A stretch of 64,000 nt of DNA from Marchantia polymorpha subsp. ruderalis (GCA_037833965.1 AP031352.1:972501-1036500), one strand, 5' to 3'. Counted from the first letter of the stretch, positions 12,072-23,777 are shown. Numbers and translations: made by a program. The notes: generated by a model from the sequence alone, not told the origin.

Positions 12072-12749
12072 ATGAGGGAAGCCACGAGAGGGGAACAGTT
12101 TCCCGTGGAGCCGAGCAATATATGTACAGAAACGCCTCCGTCATACGCAAGCCGTGCGAGTATGTCATCCACTACCGCAGGCCCTCAAAGGCCGAAGTGG
12201 AGTGATTATGCTCATGCGATGACTACGGGAGTCCAGCGTGCGCATGGACTTGCCAGAGAAGATTCAAGGTTATCAGAAGATCTTCGATCGCGGGTCGTTT
12301 CTTATTGCTCGTGTGGGCCCGTCTCGGACCTCCTTCGGTGGCCGTCAATGATTTTGTTCGGCTTCGGTTGGAACTATGACACTCCTCGCACTACCCGCAC
12401 AACCAGACATGCATCTCACCGAGTCATCACCACTGGTACCACATCAGTTTGGCTTCCCAGCCATAGGCAGCTCGCTTCATCCAAAGTTGCCAGGCTCGAT
12501 CGAATCTTTGCAAAGTGGAGGCGAGCATGCCCCACTTTATGCACTTTAGGCTTCGATCCATGCTATCTATCTATCTTTGTACTCATCGTCCTCCGAGCGA
12601 AGCGCTCTTCCTTGAAATACTCCAGCCCAAGAAACAACTTCCGAGGCGTTTGGACGGTTCTACCCATGCGAAAATTTCTTCTGGAACGTTCGACGATGCT
12701 GTTTGGACCCCGTTGGCTGGGCTGGAGCGTTTGGATCCTGAGAAGGTAG
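12072..12749 (+). CDS. Weak candidate single-exon gene of unknown function (225 codons)
   Basis: I do not recognise this protein. The frame is open from at least 11973, and its first ATG is at 12072. An open run of about 258 codons is longer than expected by chance in DNA of roughly 50 percent GC, which is the only positive sign. The translation is rich in Arg, Ser and Thr, has a weakly hydrophobic stretch near residues 165-180, and shows no domain motif, signal peptide or repeat. No neighbour suggests a role. It may be chance or an exon of a poorly conserved gene. Confidence 0.2.
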   Translation: MREATRGEQFPVEPSNICTETPPSYASRASMSSTTAGPQRPKWSDYAHAMTTGVQRAHGLAREDSRLSEDLRSRVVSYCSCGPVSDLLRWPSMILFGFGWNYDTPRTTRTTRHASHRVITTGTTSVWLPSHRQLASSKVARLDRIFAKWRRACPTLCTLGFDPCYLSIFVLIVLRAKRSSLKYSSPRNNFRGVWTVLPMRKFLLERSTMLFGPRWLGWSVWILRR

Positions 12750-15640
12750 TGGGTTCATAGATCTTCTAGATTTGGAGGTTGAGCACGACGTCGTAGGGGT
12801 TCCACCGAATGCAGACCCTCGAAACCTACTGGAGTGGAGGAAATGTTTTTGTTGTTACACCCCCCAGCTGCAAGATGATGGCGTGGGTCATCCCTTAGTT
12901 TCTACTATTTTGCTCGGTGCCCCGTGATTCTTCCAAGGTTGCTGCAAGGTCTGTCCTCCTAAACTTGGAAAGCAGTCACTCCAAATTTGAGATCACTACA
13001 GCTCCCTTCAGAACGTGCCTCAGAGGAGACAGAGCTTATCAAATGCGGGCTTGCTGAGCAATGTTCACCTATATATCTATCAATCTATCAAAGCCTACAG
13101 TGGTGGTACAGGATGTGGCATAGGGTTGTAAGGGCACCATCCCCAAGCTTGATCTTCACTTCACCTTTTGTGGTGAATTTGAAATGTCTGTGCTGTTAAA
13201 GGGAGTGGAACATGCTTGGGTTGTCCCACTGCACCAGCTCATGGTTGTAGGGAGCTCCCGTAGTCGCACTGTTGTTCCTTTTCGCAAATGTCTGTCGGAC
13301 ATCTTCAGCTGTCCGGCAGTAGTTACAACATGTTTCCAGCACATCTCAAGCCGTGACCAGTCAGCGGTACTCGAGGAGGTAGATGTTTTCTAGCATTCGA
13401 CGTAGGTAGGTCGTGAGGGATCTTCCCTTCGCCCTTCGCTCTCGACATCTGCAGCTCACGTACGTACTGAGTCGCCAAATCCTCACTGATGTCACCCGAA
13501 TTCGATTCCATGTGCTGCTGGAAACACTACCTCCTCCTCCTCCTCTAGCTACATGTCAGATAAGCGAACGACGGGTGTCTCCAGCCCAACCTACTGGCCG
13601 GAGATATTGGACATGCTTGGCTTTCTTGCTTGCTCTATCTTGGCCAGATTTTGAGAGAAAAGTCCGGGCCGCTGTGAACAGCTTGCAACTATCTCATCTC
13701 GTCTATTGTGTGAATCACCCCGAATTTTGCACAATTGTTCTCCTTGCTCGCATGTTTTCATCCTCTCGCCCAAAAGAGACCCACGGCCAGACATGTCCAC
13801 CCACAGTGACATCTTTCCAGCCGACTACATGGAGACAGATGCGCCGGGGCAGGCTTTGGGTGCCAAGTCTGTCAGGTGTCAATTTCAATTTCAAGCGGTT
13901 TGTATTATTCTATTGAACATACTTTCCACACGAGGTGATGGTCTTTTTCGGACCTGGAATCCTTTAGTGATTCCGAACAGAGTGAGTTAGAGAGAGCATT
14001 CTCCTCCTCCTCCTCCACCATCACAGTGAATCCTGGCCAGCCGGCAAACAGATCCGGAGAATGACTTCATTCATGAGTTTATTGCTGCCTGACCCGAGGT
14101 TGACTAGAGCACGCATCCAGATGCTATTATCAGCACGCGAAGTTTCAGTTTCACTCCATGCCGTCGCTGCTCATGCCAAGCAAGACTCGACGGCCTTATT
14201 AAAAGACCTAACCCTAAGCCTCCATCGCTCTCGTGCATTAAGTAGCTAGCTAATGGTAGATACATGGTAGATGCGGGTCTGGAGAATCTAAACCGAGGCA
14301 TTTTCACCTAAACCACAAAGTCACTGGACAACTGTACCGTGCAACCACAGTGAGTGAGTAAGCTCCGAATCTTCTAATTCTGGAGATTTTTTTGATATGT
14401 GGCCGATTTGACTTGACAGAATGTTCAAGCATCAAAGTGGATCCTTTGTAACCGTGATTCGACGGAGTCGTTTAGTGGCATAGTCAAAACGTTTCCAAAC
14501 CACAGAAGAATTTTAGGCCGTCCCGATTTTCCCGGTTTCTTCAAGTCAACTGCACTAGATTCTTGACTCTCTTCACGCGGTGAAAGTGACTCGGATGTTG
14601 AAGGAACATGTTCACTACACCTCATCTCATCTCATCTCGCCTCGTCTCATTTTCAGGTGTTAAAAGTTTTCCTCTATAGGAATTGAGTAGTGCCAAATCA
14701 GGTCCAGTTGTTCGACAGCAACAGCAACAGCTCAGTTTCTGATACGGACTTACTTTGGATCTTGAACAGTGATCTCTTCAGCAGCGTTAGGCAGATCACA
14801 TCTAAAGCATGAACCTTTCAGTACCAGCTTTTTCCTCACTACTAGCAGAAGCAGCAGCATCAGCAGCAGGTCTACACACGCAGAGTAGCCTAACGGGAAG
14901 GAAAGGTGGGAGTTGTACTGAAGAAGAGGAGAACGGTACAAGACATCCCCGTGCCTTCAACAGGAAAGATCGTTAGAGAATGACAAAGTGCCTCCGCCGC
15001 AGATCGGTCATCCTTTTTCTTCCTTCGTCCGTCTGCTGGGCAGGCTCAGCAGGCTCAGCTCAGATGAGCCTTGCTGGAGTTCGGGGAAAGATGTGCGTAC
15101 CAATTGTGGGCGAGCACATCATAACTAAAACATGGATGTTCTTGTTTAAGTACCACACAACAAACAGTCTTCTCTTGAGGTCGTGTTTATGGTACCGGCA
15201 GGTGCAGCTGCAGCTCCTTCGTTCCAAAGCAGGCAGTCGTACATGGCATGGCCTCGCCTCGCATTATGCTTTCTAAAAGCTATGCTGTGCGAAACGGGAT
15301 GACGAAGTCGAATTCTCCTCGATCGGAACGGAACCGTTTCTTTTCCTACGATCGAACGAAGTAACCGAGTGTTTATGCATTCGAAACCTATCCGTTCAGT
15401 CTAGAGAATCTCAGACTTGCGATGTGTGTACCCTTGACCAAGCGTAGCCAGGGATGGTGAAGCAGGCCCACCTCCTCCTCCTCCCAGCAATCGACTGACC
15501 GACTGCTCGAGTCCAGTCCAGCTTTCCTCTCCCTCGTCAAAGCAGGCGAAGTTATACCCATCTACTGTACTATTTCCTCCACTCGAGGTCTGTTTGAGTT
15601 GAGCATCTAAACATTGATCCATCGAGATAAAAGTGCCCTA
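12750..15640. other. Gene-free region
   Basis: I see no convincing coding region. Short CTC/CCT trinucleotide runs occur near 13529, 14003 and 15471. A telobox-like CCTAACCCTAA lies near 14207, a motif sometimes found in plant promoters. It is a single copy and may be chance. Confidence 0.4.
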
Positions 15641-15644
15641 GTCA

Positions 15645-16110
15645 GGCATGAAAAACATGGAGACTCTCAATCACGCCTTGCGAATCTGATTGCTCAACCT
15701 CTGCGGAATAAATGAATGTGTCTGGGCTTGAGGTGGAGGATGAGGCATCCTCACCTACATCACCAAAAAAGTCTGGATTCATTCCATTGTGATGAAAGAG
15801 AGCTAGAAGGGCAAGGAGAACATAACGATCTCCATCACTACTTGAAAATCTCATTGCTCAACGCTAGCTGAATGTATGGATGTATGTCCCGGGTTGAGGT
15901 GGGGGGATGAGGCATCGTCACCTACATGACTAGAAGAGTGCGGATTCCGTTGTGATAAAAGAGACCTAGGAGGGCAAGGAAAGCATGAAGAGCTCCATCG
16001 TTCCTTATAAATGTTATAGCCAACATGAGCTGAATGAATGATTGTATGTTCGGGGTTGAGGTCGGTGGATGATGCAACCTCACCTACGGCACTAAAATGT
16101 GTGAACATCA
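15645..16110 (-). repeat. Imperfect tandem repeat, period about 164 bp, nearly three units
   Basis: Three related blocks share GCTCAAC (15692, 15856, and a variant near 16019) and GATGAGGCATC followed by CACCTAC (15739, 15906, and a variant at 16068). The spacing is 162-167 bp. On the minus strand each unit can be read as a related peptide (for example VGDDASSPHLNPGHT and VGEVASSTDLNPEHT, 54 residues apart). Because not all spacings are multiples of three, the third unit lies in another frame. It could be a decayed protein with a roughly 54-residue repeat, or a plain DNA satellite. Confidence 0.7.
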
Positions 16111-16855
16111 TCCTAGTACCAGAAGCCTGAGTCTTCCTCTTCTTGCTTTTCTTCTTTGTAGCAAAGCCCAGCCATCTTTCGAAGACCAAGTTACATCCAT
16201 GAACGAGATGAGATGGATGGGTGCTGAACTGATGGATGCATCTATTGGATTGATCTCACTAAGTCTCTTTCTCCATCTCCGACTCCCTCTTTATCTGTGA
16301 CTTTGTCTGTAACGGCACATAAGTACCCCAATTCTCGCACTCATGTCACTAGCATTTCTGCAGACAGTTCCGTGTTCTTCTCTTCGGGCAGTCAAATCGT
16401 CTTTATCCAATCCCCCCTCCGCCATAGCTTCGAGGACATACTACTACTACTCTCATATACGAATACTACGACGAGAACTACCTGTTCCTCCTCTGTATGT
16501 ACATTATATGTCCCACCACTGGAAACTCCCACTTCAAGCAGCGTAATCATACCCAACGCTATTTCATGTCACCATTGCGCATAGAACCATGCGCATCCTA
16601 TTTCGTATTTTCGTCTTTCATGAGTCGTCGTTTGTTCGCTCAGCATAAAAAGGAAAGTCCTTTTTGTCGGACCGAAAATACATTCGATCAGACAAGCAAA
16701 CCCCGACTGGCTCCACGCATGTCTTCATTTCTGTTGACTATGACTTGCATGTCATATAGCAACAAATCTGCTGGATGCTAAAACTGAACTCATTCGTCGT
16801 CAACTTCGGAACAGCTTTGCTCGTTTTAGTTCCTTCGCCCTTGATTCCAGATTGA
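16111..16855. other. Gene-free stretch
   Basis: Only short overlapping open frames are present, and no feature could be assigned. Confidence 0.4.
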
Positions 16856-17150
16856 CTATGGCATATCTATCTTTCTAGATTGACAGTTGTGTGGGGACAG
16901 AAATGCTTTATTCATGTGGGCATGTTTCAAGATCAACTCATAATTAGCAGCCGCAGCGCAAGGGGGTTTTAACAGCTTAAGAACTTGGCCTTTTCGCCAA
17001 GTGGAGGGGATCCATCTTGTTATAGTTATATGGAAGGGATCCGCACCCAATAATATAGCAAAAAGGATTGGGAAGACACCATCTAGCATGCTGCATAGAG
17101 TATGAAACAAATGCGTAACATACACCTCGAACAAAATATCAATAAAAAAA
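16856..17150 (-). mobile_element. Possible LINE reverse-transcriptase remnant
   Basis: A minus-strand open frame contains RWIPSTWRKGQVLKLLK followed shortly by a NYELIL-like stretch. This recalls the start of a LINE reverse-transcriptase domain (a proline/tryptophan-bearing segment, then a hydrophobic run and lysine, then NYR-type). It abuts the DNA transposon at 17157 and is separate from the larger LINE beyond it. The likeness is short and judged by eye, so it may be chance. Confidence 0.25.
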
Positions 17151-17156
17151 ACCATG

Positions 17157-17190
17157 TACAGAGTTAAACCTCCCAATAGTGACATACATT
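17157..17190 (+). repeat. Left terminal inverted repeat
   Basis: AGAGTTAAACCTCCCAATAG and the following GTGACAT pair with the element's right end. An inverted partial copy of the same core (TCATTATTGGGAGGTGTCAC) follows at 17208-17227. Confidence 0.75.
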
Positions 17191-18154
17191 GGTTCTATAG
17201 TTTTATGTCATTATTGGGAGGTGTCACTCACACGAGGTTGGATAATATTTAGTGGATCATGTGGAGACATTCTTATTGTATATTTAGCGGATCCGCTAAA
17301 TATTTAGCGGATCATTTGGCGATTCAAATTTGAACTTACATCAACAATGATCAATGAGATTATAGTTATCTGATATTTATGATGAGAAGATTTCCAATAC
17401 ATAAGATTTCATACTTGCCTATATATCAGCAATTTCTACTATATAAGATTTTTGAAATTTCTGTACTCTACTGCATATAGAAAGTTTTTACTACTGAAAG
17501 AATTACATGGTTCAATCGAGAATGAATTTTTCTCGTTTGAGAAATATTAGGAACCAATTCTGCTTGGTATATTTTGCAAAACTCTCTAGATTACAATGGT
17601 AGTTATAATCAACATGAATATCAATTGTCAAAATTGAATTTTTCCATTTTTCCCTTGACTTAGAAATTTGAGCTGGTTGAAGAACCCAAGATTCTAGTCG
17701 AAATTGAATTTTTCAATTTGTCCCTTATATAACTCGGAATATCTCAATGCTAAGTGTTTGGATCACACTGAGCACTAACGCCATCCTGGAACAACCTTTG
17801 TACAAATCATGTGCAAAATAATATAAATTTCGGTAAGATATGTTTCATCGCGAAATTCAGAGCACACTTCCTTAACTTATGCTCCGAGCATAAAATCAGA
17901 ACATCCACGTACTTTTGGGACCTGTCTTGTTAGACATATATTTGACGTATGTCAAGGAAAAGTAGCAGATGATAACAAGAGCAGTTAACATTTGACGCAT
18001 TCAATCTTCTCATAATATAGTTACAATCATGATTCAACCTCACTGGAAGCATAGAAAAAAAAATAAAATTCTAAATCCGGAAGTTCTAACCGGATACTTT
18101 CGATAATTATAATAGTCATTAAAGCTCCACCATGTTACTATTGAATCTTCTCAT

Positions 18155-18175
18155 GTCACTATTGCCAATAGTGAC
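18155..18175. repeat. Subterminal palindrome
   Basis: The arms GTCACTATTG and CAATAGTGAC are perfect inverted copies around one central C. They repeat the core of the terminal inverted repeat, which is what a transposase-binding site array would look like. That role is inference. Confidence 0.7.
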
Positions 18176-18261
18176 GTACGGTTCTTATTGAACAGATTTA
18201 TACATTAGAAACTAATGGTTCCACAATTTCATGTCACTAATGTGAGTATGTCACTCATAGG

Positions 18262-18292
18262 AGGTGACACTATTGGGAGGTTTAACTCTATA
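18262..18292 (-). repeat. Right terminal inverted repeat
   Basis: On the + strand this reads GTGACACTATTGGGAGG and then TTTAACTCTATA, the inverse of the left end. A GTCACTCAT-type partial copy lies just inside it. Confidence 0.75.
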
Positions 18293-18621
18293 CCATTGCA
18301 CCTAAGTGAAGTTTATACGAAAATCCATACACGGACACCATGCTCACTCTCCTAGCTAATGCTGTCGGTACGGAGTAAAACAAATGGTATTGGTAATAAA
18401 TCAAGCCCGAGTGACCCGAAGGGTCAAAAGGCTAAAAAGAATACAAAACAATCAACTTTACAACAGCTTTAGAGGGGGTTCTCCCCTCTAAAGCGACAAG
18501 AGCAGTAGAGGAACGATTGATAACATTTCTAAAGTAGCAACCTAAAGCGTAAGCTTGGAGTTGCAGAAAAGAATAAAAATTCTTCACAACAATATTATGA
18601 GCCGCTATAATATCCCTCTAT

Positions 18622-18927
18622 TTAGAACAAGTAAGAAGCACATGCTCTTCGTACTCTATATGTTCTCACATCCATTGCACAGATGTTCACTTCGGTCAAT
18701 GTGATGCCACCGTACTTACTCAATATGTAAAATGTGAGATTCCGTTCTATGTCGTGCAATAATATGACGTGAAAGAGTAGAAATCCTAGCAATGAGATAT
18801 GCCTGTTGATAGTAAACAAGCATAGGGTTACATGAAGTGTGTAGAACTCCAATTTGGTGCCAAATCTACTCCAAAGAATGTTGAGAGTTTTTTCCTCTAG
18901 ATGTTGGCGAAGTGCCCATGGTTGCAT
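18622..18927 (-). pseudogene. LINE 3' conserved region
   Basis: The frame carries RFGTK, then ISLLGF and FHVILLHDIERN, then KYGGITLTEV. This resembles the region after the reverse transcriptase in plant and algal LINEs. A Cys/His cluster seems to follow in a neighbouring frame, as in the zinc-knuckle tail of this element class. Confidence 0.5.
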
Positions 18928-19470
18928 GTCACAGTGTCATTCCTTCACATTCCATCTTGAGTACCAAGCCACCACATTTGAGAACCATCCTTTGAAACGT
19001 GTGTCTTGTAAAGCTTGATGAGGAAGTCGAGAAGTACTAAGAGATTTTATTCGTGCAATGTAATTGATGGTCAAATAGAGAGCTTCAACCTCATTAGGAA
19101 AAAAAACTTGTTTCAGTCATTAGGATGGCATATGGGAGGTTTGGTTTCTCATACCAAAATCTTCTTGAAGAAATATCTTCTGAATCTTCTCCAGACGCTC
19201 CCAACCTATCTTTTATAAAATCACTAGCAACACTAGAGTTTTAAATAAAAACTTTTGAAGTTCCTAGGAAAGAAGATGAGCTCTCTTACATCTATTTAAG
19301 AGTGAATAGAGAGCTTTGTAACCAACTTCTACTCTCTTTTGCACACAATGTGTCCATCTGTAGTCATGAGAAAAATCAATGACTAAGTATTTGTAAACCT
19401 TCTTTTGTTATGACTCTAGTTCTTTGTAACAGAAAGAAAAATCTGATCTAGTTACGACTATGATGATTTT

Positions 19471-20330
19471 TTATTTCTCCATGTCTTGAATCTCATTCTC
19501 AGTACAAAAATTTGTTAATGTGTCAAGGTGTTTTTGTAAACTATTAGCATCACGTGCTAATAAGATTATATCATCTGCATGCAATAGAACTTTGATAATG
19601 AAATCTCCGAGCTTAACACCTTCACTCTCACTTTCGTCTAACCACCTTTCTATATCATCTATGAAAATTTCAAATAAACTTGGAGATAGAGTACAACCTT
19701 GAATGACTCTAATAGTGCTCAGGATTTCTATTGGTTGAGAAGCATTGATCTTCACCCGAACTAAGTTGTATAACGTGATCACTGCTCCCAAGAGATTAGA
19801 CTATACTTCTATGTCTTGTAATCTTTTCCACAAAAGCTTTCGAGATACCGTGTTAAAAACTTTCTTGAAATCTATGAAGGCACAAAATAGAGCTTTACCG
19901 TTGCCCTTAGATTTTTCCCATAATACATGTAGTACCAGAATATAGTCGACAACGTTGTATGTTGGGCAAAAATCTGCTTGAACTCTTGATCTCTCCTCGA
20001 AACACTTGTCCAAGTATTCAACTTTGATTCCAACAACTCCTCAAATAACTTTGGGAAAACAGTTTCCACCATGATAGTTCAGTAGTTTGTCGCCACGTCT
20101 TTACTACCTAATTTGTGGATAAGAACAATCTTCCGTAATTACCAAGGTGGAGGAAAATCGTAAACAAAGGCACCTTCTAAAGCTTTGGTGAGATATGGTA
20201 CAATATAGTCTCCTTCCCACTTGAGAAGCTCAACGGACAAACCATCCAAATCTTCACTTTTGCCATTTGCTTAACTTCTAAGTAGAGTCTTCATCTCCTG
20301 TCCAGGGAACAAACAAGATACTGCTTTGCA
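19471..20330 (-). pseudogene. LINE reverse transcriptase remnant
   Basis: Recognisable blocks are SRVQADF, then FIDFKKVFNTV (the first catalytic Asp region), VIQGCTLSPSLFEIFIDDIE, and LLHADDIILLA. The last is the catalytic box, with both Asp residues kept but His where Tyr or Phe is usual. The blocks lie in more than one frame with stops between them. This is the strongest evidence for the element class. Confidence 0.85.
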
Positions 20331-20343
20331 TTTCGGCATAGAG

Positions 20344-20541
20344 CTAGCTTCCAAAAAGAAGTAAAGCTTTTTGGCAAAAGCTAAGGATTCTAGATCTAAA
20401 GAGCATTTTGCAGCTGATACATCTAATCTTCTCTAATAAAGACTTAGGATCTTGCATCAGCTCTTTAGTCAGAGATTTATGTTTTTGTCTCAAGAAAGCT
20501 AGTTTCTTAGACTTCACCATTTGTTTGTATATTCTTGTCAA
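20344..20541 (-). pseudogene. LINE endonuclease-RT linker remnant
   Basis: A basic helical stretch (RIYKQMVKSKKLAFLRQKHK, then TKELMQDPKSLLEKI) matches the linker that precedes the reverse transcriptase in plant and algal LINEs. It is in line with the flanking endonuclease and RT pieces. Confidence 0.6.
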
Positions 20542-20849
20542 AAGACGTTGGCTTTGAAGATCTAAAGACCTATCAAATGCTTTTGCTCTTGCTAGCTTGC
20601 AATCGGAATCAAAACACTCGTTACCAAGGCAATACTCTAATCTTCCTGTTGCTATGTCGTAGAAAGAGCTTGGACGTAGAGTTTTCGAGTAGTTCTATGA
20701 ATTGCAAACTAGCTGTATGTGGGTCTTAGCTCCAATCAGTGTGTTTCAGAAGATTTTAAAAATGTGTAGCATAGAGATTTTTTTTACAAGGTAGTAAGAA
20801 TAAACTAGGAAAAGATAGAACATGCTTGTTGATTTGGGAGTAAAAGATA

Positions 20850-21590
20850 GAGTAAACAAGAGAGGAGCATGATCAGACTCGGATTGAGGGTTAAGAACTT
20901 TGAAAGTAGAGATAAGAGATCAACCAATTGAGGAGGATAGAAGAAAATCTACCGTGCTAGCACCAGAAGAGGAGAAACATGTATTAGAATGAGAGTTGGG
21001 AAAGCGGGAGATTCCATTAAGGACTTTCAGGTTACAAGTGGCCCAAAAAATTAGAAAATGTTCTATCAAAGAGTTGGTAGAAAGATCGGAAGAGACTCAA
21101 GACCATTGACTATCATCCATTTCTTCTAGAAAAGAAGAGGTCAAAGAGCTACAGAATTGAGGGAACTGGATTCAACGTATGCGAGCATTGAAGTTTCCAG
21201 CTCGAAACACATCTTCTTTGCTCTAATATTTGAATACATCTCTAATGAGCCTATGAAATGGTTGGCTATGATTGCAAAAATGTGTAAAGATGGTCATGCA
21301 TAATGGCGCAAAGTAACAGATTGCGAGATAGCAATGAGATCCTCCAAGCACAAAACATAACAAATGATATTGATCTTTGATATCTCAAGCTTCAAAATGA
21401 ATGACAAATAGAAGTTTAGATCTGATGAAAGTGGCAATATCTCCATGTCCCCTTGCCGCGTGTTTTCTTCTCTAATTACTTCTTGATCCCACCAAAGTGA
21501 ATCCTTGCAACTCAGCAATAGTGTTACTTTCATGTTTCCAAGTCTCCACGACGTTGATGACATCTCCCTTCTACTAGATTGAATCGGCAC
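20850..21590 (-). pseudogene. LINE endonuclease remnant (apurinic-type)
   Basis: The best piece (21294-21590) reads TLLLSCKDSLWWDQ, then REENTRQGDMEILPLSSDLN, recalling the KDS..W and RG.GGIAIL blocks of LINE endonucleases, though several conserved Gly residues differ. The rest of the span is broken by stops, and its edges are approximate. Confidence 0.55.
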
Positions 21591-21846
21591 TCACGTACTT
21601 TGATGATGACAATCTTCAAATATTTCACACCAACACCCTCAACTCCCTCAATTGTTATGTAAATGTTTCTTTTTTTTACTGTGTGACAATCACTCTATTA
21701 TCATGCAAATAAGTGACAAAACTTGATATTTGAGCCTCATTGATCTTCTCAAGTTTCTTCCTTCTAGCTTTTAGTTGCAATGGACTAAGAACAAGATCCA
21801 ACCATATTCTTTGTACTTTGAGAATAGATTTTTTGGCCATGACAAT

Positions 21847-22694
21847 TCATGTTGAGACTGGTCGACAAACTTGACCAAAATGGCTCGAGGTTTTGTTCCA
21901 ATTTTCCCAATCCAAAAAGCCTAGAGTAAGTTTAGGCTGTGAACATGTGGTGTCAAGTAATAATTTAGTGACAATACTCTTCACATCTTCATTTTCTGTT
22001 TCTGGTAAACCAGATATCCTAACATTCTTCCTACGGAAATATTGATTTGTATTTTCAATCTTTTGTTCTTGACAGAAAGAAATATGCGCAACCTTAATAG
22101 TCTCGGCATAGTACTTAAGTGTAAGTTCTAGGGTGTCTATCACTTCGTGCAATCTTGGGCTACTAGGAACAATTGCTAGTGATGTGGTTTTAGTCTGAAC
22201 ATCTATGAGGGTTTCGGAAATATAAAGCGTCACACTTGAGTTATCTTGCAATTCTATCCTCGTGGCTTTTGGTGAAGCTTTCAACCCTTGTATCTGAGTA
22301 TGAGTGAGAGTGAGTTGAACAGTTTGTAACTTAAATTCTTGATGAAGTTCATCAAGGTCGTTCGAGATTGTTTGTACCAACTTGAAAATTTCCTTTTGAT
22401 AGGTCATCGTCACTCCTTCACACTTCTTCTCATCCAATCTGAGTATCTTATCTCCCCTATAGAACGAAGTCTTTTCCTTCTCCAAAATTGTGGAAGATCC
22501 CTAGTGCCTTGAGAAGAATCCAAAATCCTCACGGTTTTACTGTGAGGATTTTGGGTTCTTCTTGTAGAAAGAACTTTTGGGTTCCACTTGTGGAAACGGT
22601 GATTTCTTCTTCTTACCACAGTCACTCTACCACTTGTGAGTCGTAAACATTCGCTACTGTAACCGTAGTTGTTTGTAATGTCGCACCGCTTCAC
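21847..22694 (-). pseudogene. LINE ORF1-like protein
   Basis: A 212-codon frame (21847-22485) carries a predicted coiled coil (heptad-like Leu/Ile spacing, first 80 residues), then RRKNVRISGLPETENEDVKS, the typical start of the RRM-like fold of L1-type ORF1 proteins. A further frame to 22694 overlaps its start and may be the original N-terminus. ORF1 proteins bind the element's RNA. Confidence 0.65.
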
Positions 22695-22750
22695 TACTCT
22701 AAATGAATCAATGTCGGATCTACTTCGTCGCCATCTCTAGCCCTTCACCG

Positions 22751-23777
22751 CTTCAGTATCTCCGACCGACCGCACACTAATCAAAATTTAGGTTTTACTC
22801 AATGTTTTCCTTACATTTGGAAATCTATCATTCAATTTTTCCTCGAATCCATTACTGCATTCATCTCACTCCACCTTACTTCACCTCTCGCCGAAATGAC
22901 ATTCAAGAAAATTTGCTCACGAATAGGTTCTCGTATCTTCTATTTCTATGCCTTTGATGATATTGTTTGCGTTTCACCCTCCGTTTCGCTCGCCAATCCC
23001 AAGAATAGTCGCATGCATGTGAGCTTTCACAAAAAACGCATCAATCTCACACAAAAGCTTGCTACTCTCGCAGGTCGCATCGCATCGCATTACTTCATGG
23101 ATTGTGTTGATGATGAGGACAAAAAGTATGGTGAATTGTCCGCTCAAAGACGCCACTTTTGCCATGAGTTGCGAGATGTGCAAATGATATACAACATATC
23201 GATGGACTATAGTGATAGCCACTCCCTTGCACTTACAAGGTGTAGCTCATACTTGTATGAAAATTTACTCTATCAAACGGTTTATCACTTTCATTCATCT
23301 CATTGCCTTGGTATTGCTTAAATGTAATCTATATGTATTAAGGCGCTACATAATTGACTGATAGGCACGACAATTTTGCCTGTTATTATTACGACATTCT
23401 CACGTGACATGTGAAGGTCAATGATCATCCACCATGTACTTGCATGTACTAGTACCCATCGATTGATCCGGTGATGCTCGGAGTCTTCGATTTTTTGGTA
23501 TCAAATGTTGCTGGTAGTGGCTACTTTCGCTACTATTATCTATATTGAAGTTACCACATGCATGCAACTACTCTCACTATATGAGTCCCAAATTTTTGCA
23601 TTTTAAGAAGGATAGAGGTTCTTTTTCCTGCATGCAACTTCCTCATCCAGGTGATCAAACAAGTTCTTAAAGCTAACTAATCTTTATAGTAACGATTACA
23701 TCTTCCTAAAAAAATAATTATTTTCATCCAGTGAGTTGTTCATTGAGAATAACACATGCCATATGTTGGTTGTTCTC
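22751..23777. other. Gene-free gap between two mobile elements
   Basis: One open frame of 141 codons (22896-23321, + strand) has no recognisable motif and is probably chance. A short GCATC repeat (GCATCGCATCGCAT) occurs near 23085. Nothing else is seen. Confidence 0.4.

Larger units (their letters stand above)
17157..18292. mobile_element. Non-autonomous DNA transposon with terminal inverted repeats
   Basis: The two ends are inverted copies. The left end, from TA at 17157, runs AGAGTTAAACCTCCCAATAG. The reverse complement of the right end, ending at 18292, runs the same after TATA. The flanking TA on both sides would suit a TA target duplication, pointing to a Tc1/mariner- or PIF-like group, but superfamily is not settled. 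The 1.1-kb interior is AT-rich and carries no transposase frame, so it would depend on an enzyme made elsewhere. The core AATAGTGAC recurs several times just inside both ends. Confidence 0.75.
18360..22750 (-). mobile_element. Decayed LINE (L1-like non-LTR retrotransposon)
   Basis: Read on the minus strand, the parts come in the normal LINE order: an ORF1-like nucleic-acid-binding protein, an endonuclease, an endonuclease-RT linker, a reverse transcriptase, a 3' conserved region, and a short 3' tail near 18360-18440. The tail carries CCCTTCGGGTCACTCGGGCT, resembling LINE 3' ends I recall from plants. The second open frame is interrupted by many stops and frameshifts, so the copy cannot be active. 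Its 3' end lies only about 70 bp from the DNA transposon. No target-site duplication was identified. Confidence 0.85.

Noticed and set aside
22896-23321. 141-codon + strand open frame between two mobile elements
   Set aside because: No recognisable domain, no splice or promoter context, and length within chance expectation for AT-moderate DNA.
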